IMG/VR virus record: IMGVR_UViG_3300035680_001201
Coordinates: 62,001 to 126,000 of that record
Direction: 5' to 3' (one strand)
Source: a virus
DNA: 64,000 nucleotides
Part shown: one piece after another, positions 59,070 through 64,000 of the stretch
Layout: each line of letters starts with the position of its first letter
Position numbering within the stretch: the first letter of the stretch is position 1
Notes under the pieces: generated by a model
Told to the model about the DNA's origin: nothing
Seen by the model: only the letters and a program-made list of their open reading frames with translations
Database searches by the model: none
Position numbers and translations under genes: made by a program

Positions 59070-59171
59070 TCAAGTCAATCCCCAGATAACAGAGACCAGT
59101 ACAAACCACCACCAGCTGAAGGTAGCTCCACTGAGCTTCTTATACAGAAGGTATCCCCAGCACACGGCCAT
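59070..59171 (-). CDS. Tiny membrane protein
   Basis: 33 residues: a basic N-terminal half (GYLLYKKLSGATF) and one hydrophobic helix (SWWWFVLVSVIWGLT). Tryptophan-rich single-helix peptides of this kind occur in many phages, often overlooked because of size. It starts 26 bases after the end of the cysteine-cluster gene. No Shine-Dalgarno is seen. Confidence 0.5.
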   Translation of the reverse strand: MAVCWGYLLYKKLSGATFSWWWFVLVSVIWGLT

Positions 59172-59197
59172 GATGTCATTGGAAGTAATAGTGAAAG

Positions 59198-59513
59198 TCA
59201 AGAGATTTCTGGACACAAAGTTGCGTCATATGCCATCGGTAAAGATGGATTTCTACCGTCTTCCCACGGGAATTTACGACAGACCGCTGGATAAAATTCA
59301 TGAGAATGTATGGTACACCCATTATTCTTCCAAAATACACACCTACCATTCCAAGTTTGAGTACGATATTCTTTTTTATCATTATCAAAAAATATGAATT
59401 CCGTGCCAAATTCTTTTAGTAAAGATCCCCCCTCTTCATTTGACAAAAATGTTCCCCATTTACAACACACAGAATTATGAGGACATACATTACATGGTAA
59501 TTCTACTTTTCAT
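59198..59513 (-). CDS. YkgJ-like cysteine-cluster protein with start-region frameshift
   Basis: From the TGA at 59198 the frame reads back through CVFWKNNGCTIHSHEFYPAV then CRKFPW, and further to VELPCNVCPHNSVCCKWGTF: cysteines spaced as in YkgJ-type zinc/iron-cluster proteins. That frame has no ATG. The expected ATG at 59513 (ATGA overlap with the upstream stop) is followed by AAAA and is one base out of frame; with AAA it would read MKVELPCNVC. Either a one-base insertion has damaged the gene or it starts at an internal GTG (59470), losing three cysteines. Confidence 0.6.
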
Positions 59514-59707
59514 ATCTTTTTCAATTTCCAATCTGGAATTTGACCTGAAAACCAGAAAAAGTCTTCTTCAAAACTATAATGAAAAGTTTGATTAGTAGCA
59601 TTGTTATATGCTTCAATTACGGTTCTGTCATTCAATTGTCGCTGTTTACCCCTAAATTCCATATGAGGATATTTAGCTTTAATTTCATCTGGAACATGAA
59701 TGTTCAT
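59510..59707 (-). CDS. Small unknown protein
   Basis: 65 residues (MNIHVPDEIKAKYPHMEFRG). Beta-rich with an aromatic end (FHYSFEEDFFWFSGQIPDWK). It lies seven bases after the glycosyltransferase gene and overlaps the next by ATGA. No family recognised. Confidence 0.6.
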   Translation of the reverse strand: MNIHVPDEIKAKYPHMEFRGKQRQLNDRTVIEAYNNATNQTFHYSFEEDFFWFSGQIPDWKLKKI

Positions 59708-59714
59708 GATTTTA

Positions 59715-60992
59715 TTAAGGTTTGAAATCCAAATTTAGACGTTGTTCATAATCACCGCTTCTTGGATGATTTTGTCCCAAATAAAAATTCTTAACACAAT
59801 CTGGATTTGTACTGTCGTATGCCCAATCGTGTTTTCCTAGTTCTTCAATTCGTTCTTTAATCTTGATATTATAATTATTTTGAATATATCTCACATGACG
59901 CAATATATCACCATGATACTCCCATCCTAATCCACCATTGCTTACTTTTGTATTGTTATTATAAAAATATTGTTCATAACAAAAGTGATGTAGATGAACC
60001 ATTGTTGTATTCATAAAAGTTCTTAACATTAATTCATAATCATCAGCACTGTTCAAGTATCTATTGTGCCCACCAATTTTCATGTAAACATCTTTTTTCC
60101 ACGATTTAGGATGATTAAACATACTCCAAAGTCTACGAATCGTTAATGGATTAACACTAGGTGCACAAACAACTTTTATTTCTCGATCCTTATACGGATG
60201 TTTTGTGTTGTAATATGAACCATAACCCCACGCAAAACCTACGCCATAATCAATTTCATTTTTACTTTCAAAGTTCATTTCTACCCAATCACCATAAACA
60301 AACCCACACTCAGGAAATTTCTTATGCGTCATTAAGATTTTTTCAAGACAATCCTTGGTCAAAGCGTCATCATGATCCAATTCAACAATATAATTTGATC
60401 CACAATGAGTTGCTGCACTAAATTTGTTGTATCCGATTCGGGAATATTTAGATTGATTTTGATTTTTATTAATTAAAACACGTGTGTCAGACTTGGCAAT
60501 TTCTTTTACAATATCCCATGTGACGTTATCAGTAGAATCATCATAAATTGACCATTCCCAATTTTGATGTGTTTGGTTTTTTAACGATTCATAAGCAACA
60601 CGTAAACGTTCTTCAGTATTACATGTCGCCGTGTATACGGATATTTTATCTACAGAATTGTGATTTTTAATGCTGTTATCAATATATCTAATAAAGAATT
60701 CTTCAACAAAATATGTGATTCCATTTTCTGCAAGATCTTGTTTTGATATGATATACAGTTTTGACTTTAACGAGTGTTCTAGAGACAATATATTGGGAAA
60801 ATGAATTACGTCGCCTACAACAACAACAATATCAGGTTCCCAATTGACACAAATATCTTTAAAATTCTCATCATCGACAAACGATACAGTTTGTATTCCA
60901 GAGTATTCGGGTTGATACCCAGTTATTTGGGTGGTGATGTCGAATCGTTCAGAAACGCCATATACCACCATCTTTACAATTTTTAAAGACAT
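59715..60992 (-). CDS. Glycosyltransferase family 2 with extra N-terminal domain
   Basis: 425 residues. Residues 1-95 form a Rossmann-like extra domain (MVVYGVSERFDITTQITGYQ). The GT2 core starts at about 98: ISVYTATCNTEERLRVAYES, WSIYDDSTDNVTWDIV, IVELDHDDALTKDCLEKIL (DXD as D-H-D), and FVYGDWVEMN. LNSADDYELMLRTFM is the catalytic-base region. It forms an operon with the oxygenase-like gene two bases upstream. The acceptor is unknown. Confidence 0.85.
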   Translation of the reverse strand: MSLKIVKMVVYGVSERFDITTQITGYQPEYSGIQTVSFVDDENFKDICVNWEPDIVVVVGDVIHFPNILSLEHSLKSKLYIISKQDLAENGITYFVEEFFIRYIDNSIKNHNSVDKISVYTATCNTEERLRVAYESLKNQTHQNWEWSIYDDSTDNVTWDIVKEIAKSDTRVLINKNQNQSKYSRIGYNKFSAATHCGSNYIVELDHDDALTKDCLEKILMTHKKFPECGFVYGDWVEMNFESKNEIDYGVGFAWGYGSYYNTKHPYKDREIKVVCAPSVNPLTIRRLWSMFNHPKSWKKDVYMKIGGHNRYLNSADDYELMLRTFMNTTMVHLHHFCYEQYFYNNNTKVSNGGLGWEYHGDILRHVRYIQNNYNIKIKERIEELGKHDWAYDSTNPDCVKNFYLGQNHPRSGDYEQRLNLDFKP

Positions 60993-60994
60993 AC

Positions 60995-61564
60995 TCAGTG
61001 TTCAGTATTGAAAAAGAAAACTTGAAATAATCTACAAGTTTCAAAAGTTTTGCCAAAGTAATCACGACTCATATGATAAGCATGACCACGGTACAAAACT
61101 AACCGATTGAAAATATTACCAAAGCTATCTACAGTTTCCCATTTAGTTCGATCACTTCCATCAGAATCAAGTTCTTTTGCCATTTCCGGATTAACATCAG
61201 TTGATGAACGTGCGCCTGTTTTTTTATGTTGATAGGTTGCAGTACCACCGCTCAATGGTGCATCTGGAGTCAAATAACAAACTCCCGCCCACGTATTAAA
61301 ATGATCTGAGTGAATCCATGATTTATCCCACGCATATGTGGTCTGAAACGAACCATTGTATCCATCATCAGGAAAATACGTAATCAACCCTCCCGCATTA
61401 TTTAATATATTTTGCAATGTATTTTTAATCGAATCGTTTAACATTGGAAGTGTTCTAGCACCCGGATAATTTCCACGTACTTTAAATTCCTGAGACATTG
61501 CAAATTGACGAACTTCGTGTGGATTTGTATAAAAATCATCTATAATAATAACATTAGTCTTCAT
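60995..61564 (-). CDS. 2-oxoglutarate/Fe(II) oxygenase-like protein (DUF6445 type)
   Basis: 189 residues. VIIIDDFYTNPHEVRQFAMS and YPGARTLPML are typical starts. WIHSDHFNTWAGVCYLTPDA (His85, Asp87), YRGHAYHMSRDYFG (His161 or His164) and CRLFQVFFF (Arg178) fit the H.D...H...R metal and 2-oxoglutarate site. It would hydroxylate a protein, nucleic acid or sugar. An ATATTTATA element lies seven bases before the ATG. It is followed directly by a glycosyltransferase, so hydroxylation and glycosylation of one target are possible. Confidence 0.7.
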   Translation of the reverse strand: MKTNVIIIDDFYTNPHEVRQFAMSQEFKVRGNYPGARTLPMLNDSIKNTLQNILNNAGGLITYFPDDGYNGSFQTTYAWDKSWIHSDHFNTWAGVCYLTPDAPLSGGTATYQHKKTGARSSTDVNPEMAKELDSDGSDRTKWETVDSFGNIFNRLVLYRGHAYHMSRDYFGKTFETCRLFQVFFFNTEH

Positions 61565-61571
61565 ATTTGAA

Positions 61572-61580
61572 TATAAATAT
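61572..61580 (-). promoter_or_regulatory. ATATTTATA element before the oxygenase gene
   Basis: Reads ATATTTATA on the minus strand, seven bases before the ATG at 61564, in a 19-base gap. Confidence 0.35.
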
Positions 61581-61583
61581 TAT

Positions 61584-62138
61584 CTACTTGTCCCCACGTA
61601 TTTTTTTAAATAATTCATTTGCTTCATTATTATGAATACTTCGTTTAGAACCATTTGCGTGTTTTTCACATAGATTACGAATCCATCCACCAGTAGACCC
61701 AACATCAATTGTGTTACCACAATCTTCACAGATATATTTAGTATATGATTCATAAAAATCAACAATCGGAGTAATTCTATCATCCCCACCAATATAATAA
61801 AATCGAAGAGTTCCAAACTTTTCCTTGATTTGTACAGCAACAACCTGTGGAATAGGAGTTTGATTGTTACGCAAATAATGATACCGTGAACGCTTATATA
61901 TTGAAAAGAACTTTTTGTACCAAGGAAGTTTGTTATAATGACATTTCAAATTTTCATAATTGGTCTCACTATAATCAATCATGGATTGAATTGACTCAAA
62001 CATTCGATCCAAGTGTAGAAACCATCCATCACTACATTCAATGCCAAACAAGCCATAACAATGGTCCTTGTTTACATCAGATTGTTTTAGTATCTTTGGA
62101 TACTTTTCAACCAAATATTTTGTTAGTTCGTCGTTCAT
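61584..62138 (-). CDS. Conserved-looking phage protein with zinc-type cysteines
   Basis: 184 residues. CYGLFGIECSDGWFLHLDRM, VVAVQIKEKFGTLRFYYIGG and YTKYICEDCGNTID, then IRNLCEKHANGSK, a pattern shared by uncharacterised phage and bacterial proteins in which cysteines CxxC...C..H may bind zinc. Stop is close to the oxygenase promoter element. Its ATG overlaps the upstream stop (ATGA). Confidence 0.7.
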   Translation of the reverse strand: MNDELTKYLVEKYPKILKQSDVNKDHCYGLFGIECSDGWFLHLDRMFESIQSMIDYSETNYENLKCHYNKLPWYKKFFSIYKRSRYHYLRNNQTPIPQVVAVQIKEKFGTLRFYYIGGDDRITPIVDFYESYTKYICEDCGNTIDVGSTGGWIRNLCEKHANGSKRSIHNNEANELFKKIRGDK

Positions 62139-62341
62139 GCCTTAAAGGTATATGTTTGTGTGATTGCACTGTCAAATGTAAATCCCTTGGGATCTAAATT
62201 GATATTACACAATGCAGCGTTATCGATAATGTTTTGAATATCTCGTTCTACATGTTCAGAACTAAAACATTCGGTTGAAACCCATCCGTTCTTAAGAAGG
62301 TGAGCGAGAATTTGTTTTGCAGCGTAATTAGAGTTTGTCAT
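62135..62341 (-). CDS. Small unknown protein
   Basis: 68 residues (MTNSNYAAKQILAHLLKNGW), with a helical pattern and FSSEHVERDIQNIIDNAALC in the middle. Overlaps the preceding gene by 14 bases and the next by 4. No family recognised. Confidence 0.6.
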   Translation of the reverse strand: MTNSNYAAKQILAHLLKNGWVSTECFSSEHVERDIQNIIDNAALCNINLDPKGFTFDSAITQTYTFKA

Positions 62342-62603
62342 ATATTAGTTTTGTAAAGTTTTTCATTAATGCACCAATTGCATCAGTTTTTCCTTGTTCA
62401 CGCCCCCTTGTATATGCATCTTCATTGATATGTAGAAACAACACTCTAAAGTTGGTGACTGTTTGATGTTTATAGAGTTCAATAGAAATTGCATTGGGAT
62501 AGTCATATGCAATACGTAAAGTTTGACCGAGTATTGGTCTTGCAACAAAACCAATATCAGTCAAAAACTTGTGACTTTCTTCGTGTAACAATTGTGTAGT
62601 CAT
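62328..62603 (-). CDS. Small unknown protein
   Basis: 91 residues from the ATG at 62603 (MTTQLLHEESHKFLTDIGFV). The longer frame starts upstream in a gap that likely holds the promoter (TTGACG is present but no matching -10). The end is helical with REQGKTDAIGALMKNFTKLI. No family recognised. Confidence 0.55.
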   Translation of the reverse strand: MTTQLLHEESHKFLTDIGFVARPILGQTLRIAYDYPNAISIELYKHQTVTNFRVLFLHINEDAYTRGREQGKTDAIGALMKNFTKLIYDKL

Positions 62604-62651
62604 ATAACCACTAATATATACGAGACACGTCAACAATTCAACTTATTATAG

Positions 62652-63287
62652 TTATTTAACGTGGTGATCTACTTTACGAATATTCTTCTTGTTCATGATC
62701 CTAACAATATCATCAAACAACAAAGGCGTTGCATGACCATCCCAACCACAATCAAGTGTTAGTCCATCAATACATTCAACTCTGGTTGACGGATAACTAT
62801 AATGACTATGTCCACACAACATGTAAGATCCCTCCTTCATGTTTTCCCATACAGCGATAGGAAAATGATTCATAACCACATACTTACCCTTAATCGTACA
62901 CTCATAATGATAACCAATAATTTCAACATTACGATACCTATAAGGATATACCTCAATATCATCTCGTTGATATTCTGCAGCCACCATCCGTCGATACATC
63001 TTGTAAATAGGATTGGGATGATTGCCCCAAATCAACTTGATATTTTGACATGTAATCTGACTAAGATATGCGTCAAACTGTTCTTCGCTGGTATTAAGAC
63101 AAAAGTCTCCCAGTGAAAACAACACATCATCGGGTCCAACAAATTCATTGATCTTGGCAATAATACCACGATCATGTTCTTCAACGCTGGAATATCCACG
63201 TTTGCTCCAAATAAACGCCTTCGTGTGACCAAGATGTAGATCGCTAACTACCCAACACTTAACATCATTATAACTTTTAATTCTCAT
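62652..63287 (-). CDS. Calcineurin-like metallophosphoesterase
   Basis: 211 residues. VSDLHLGHTKAFIWSKRGYS (D.H), LFSLGDFCLN (GD), LIWGNHPNPIY (GNH), YHYECTIKGKYVVMNHFPIA (H) and LCGHSHYSYPST (GHSH) are the metal-binding motifs. It differs from the phosphoesterase at 45221 in lacking the D after GNH and is closer to small phage and bacterial phosphodiesterases. Substrate unknown. Confidence 0.88.
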   Translation of the reverse strand: MRIKSYNDVKCWVVSDLHLGHTKAFIWSKRGYSSVEEHDRGIIAKINEFVGPDDVLFSLGDFCLNTSEEQFDAYLSQITCQNIKLIWGNHPNPIYKMYRRMVAAEYQRDDIEVYPYRYRNVEIIGYHYECTIKGKYVVMNHFPIAVWENMKEGSYMLCGHSHYSYPSTRVECIDGLTLDCGWDGHATPLLFDDIVRIMNKKNIRKVDHHVK

Positions 63288-63296
63288 ATAGACAGT

Positions 63297-63812
63297 CTAC
63301 TCCTTGTTCACGATGAATTCAATCAATTTATCCACAAATTCTTCGTAATCTGAATAGTATTCCACAAAATTACGCTTTGGACGATCTTTAACCATCGAAA
63401 CATATGTATCTAGAATCATTTCAGTCTGATACTCAACATCAAACTTGCGACGATACTCGGGTTCACAGTAAATGAATATCTGTTGTGGTTTATCGCCATA
63501 TAAATTACGTTCCAACGCAGCTCCTAGTTCAAACAAAGTAATCGGTGCAAGCGTTTCGTGACTGAAATAGAAAATAATGACATCTGATTGATGTAGATGT
63601 ACATATTCCCAACTGATTTGTTCTGCACTTTCGTTTGGATTATTGATATCAAAGTTTTCACGTCTGGGATTATAGACGGTTCCATTACATAACTTGATAC
63701 GTTCAAAAAGGTTCTTTTGCCAATCTTTTGCTCCGGTAATGCTACCAGCAAAAAATATTGACAGATACGGACTATTAAGATGTTCGTAATTAGGTGCTTC
63801 AATGTATTTCAT
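63297..63812 (-). CDS. Nucleoside 2-deoxyribosyltransferase-like protein
   Basis: 171 residues from the ATG at 63812; the longer frame starts with TTG. LSIFFAGSITGAKDWQKNLF, VYNPRRENFDINN, EQISWEYVHLHQSDVIIFYF and APITLFELGAALERN match the deoxyribosyltransferase fold, with Glu in ELG as the likely nucleophile. It would exchange bases on deoxynucleosides or hydrolyse nucleotides, for salvage or to remove modified ones. ATGA overlap with the upstream gene. Confidence 0.75.
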   Translation of the reverse strand: MKYIEAPNYEHLNSPYLSIFFAGSITGAKDWQKNLFERIKLCNGTVYNPRRENFDINNPNESAEQISWEYVHLHQSDVIIFYFSHETLAPITLFELGAALERNLYGDKPQQIFIYCEPEYRRKFDVEYQTEMILDTYVSMVKDRPKRNFVEYYSDYEEFVDKLIEFIVNKE

Positions 63813-64000
63813 GACCAATTATCCTCCATAATTCTTTTAGTTTTTGTACCAACCACCTCAGGTTCAACTAAAGCATAATAAATCTCTTTCCAATCAGTTG
63901 TGCCATCAAATCCGGCCTTGTCATCAAGTAGGAAATTGAAGTAAAACTTCTCATTAAAGTTGCAAATTTCAGTATTTGCACATCGTGGATTACAATTAAT
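63809..64000 (-). CDS. C-terminal part of an unknown, possibly HAD-like protein
   Basis: The N-terminus lies outside the window; about 63 residues are seen. CNPRCANTEICNFNEKFYFN then FLLDDKAGFDGTTDWKEIYY resemble the end of phage HAD-type phosphatases (LLDDKAGFD), with ALVEPEVVGTK after it. The stop overlaps the next ATG. The family is a guess from this short stretch. Confidence 0.5.
   Translation of the reverse strand: MNCNPRCANTEICNFNEKFYFNFLLDDKAGFDGTTDWKEIYYALVEPEVVGTKTKRIMEDNWS

Noticed and set aside
59176-59409. 77-residue frame MARNSYFLIMIKKNI on the minus strand
   Set aside because: It runs in another frame over the cysteine-cluster gene, which has the clear family motifs.
62604-62651. 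Start-abutting promoter of the common type before the gene at 62603
   Set aside because: TTGACG is present, but no TA...T box lies 16-17 bases further on.
1-64000. CRISPR array, tRNA genes, insertion sequences or rRNA
   Set aside because: I saw no regularly spaced repeats, no cloverleaf with a recognisable T-arm, no transposase and no rRNA. A tRNA scan could still find a degenerate tRNA.

Overview
KIND OF ORGANISM. The window is AT-rich and almost gap-free, with tightly packed genes in long same-strand runs. Many neighbours share a 4-base ATGA stop/start overlap. It carries a T4-like replication set: family B DNA polymerase, gp45-like sliding clamp and gp44-like clamp-loader ATPase. It also has a phage-style nucleotide kit (dUTPase, thymidylate synthase, DHFR, a deoxyribosyltransferase-like protein), RNA-repair enzymes, freestanding homing-type nucleases and many small phage-type proteins. 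The best reading is a fragment of a large T4-related tailed phage. No terminase, portal, major capsid or tail genes fall in the window. The host cannot be named. Few genes have Shine-Dalgarno sequences, and several secreted proteins (a FecR-like protein, a lipoprotein, an EF-hand-like protein) imply a Gram-negative host. LAYOUT. 1-4992 (minus): RecB/Cas4-like nuclease, a small ribbon-helix-helix-like protein, a GT-B glycosyltransferase split over two genes, dUTPase and two more glycosyltransferases. 5042-8609 (plus): FecR-like secreted protein and DNA polymerase. 8655-16519 (plus): a carbohydrate operon between polymerase and clamp. It contains a RuBisCO-like protein (form IV type), two sugar nucleotidyltransferases (one fused to a HAD phosphatase), two methyltransferases, a cupin, two WavE-like glycosyltransferases and a GDPD-like protein. 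16571-19900: clamp, clamp loader and small unknowns. 19897-30813: a second carbohydrate block (plus, then three minus genes) with many glycosyltransferases, a DegT aminotransferase, a GNAT acetyltransferase, a GH130-like protein and a methyltransferase. 30887-38109 (plus): probable virion-internal or ejected proteins, including an ArdC-like antirestriction protein, a nucleotidyltransferase, a SleB-like wall hydrolase, very basic proteins and a lipoprotein. 38206-43279 (plus, one minus gene): SNF2-type helicase, an HTH/zinc protein and GDP-mannose 4,6-dehydratase. 43349-50750 (minus): HNH and GIY-YIG nucleases, ClpP, phosphoesterase, cupin, ThyA, DHFR, a kinase remnant, a cyclic-phosphate-processing receiver protein and a polynucleotide-kinase-like protein. 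50812-64000 (mostly minus): two RNA ligases, a DUF262-HNH nuclease, a holin-like gene beside a chemoreceptor-type sensor gene, a GIY-YIG homing endonuclease, a glycosyltransferase, a 2OG-oxygenase-like protein, a phosphoesterase and a deoxyribosyltransferase-like protein. HOW IT WORKS TOGETHER. The window combines replication, nucleotide supply, RNA repair and a very large glycan-making capacity: about fifteen glycosyltransferases plus enzymes for building unusual activated sugars. The glycans probably decorate virion proteins, phage DNA or the host surface; the sequence does not say which. The most unusual points are (i) the RuBisCO-like protein inside a sugar-nucleotide operon, (ii) a family of sigma70-like promoters placed so that transcription should begin at or next to the start codon, (iii) an ArdC-like protein whose N-terminal peptide is shared with two other proteins and resembles a capsid-targeting signal, and (iv) a chemoreceptor-type sensor protein paired with a holin-like protein.
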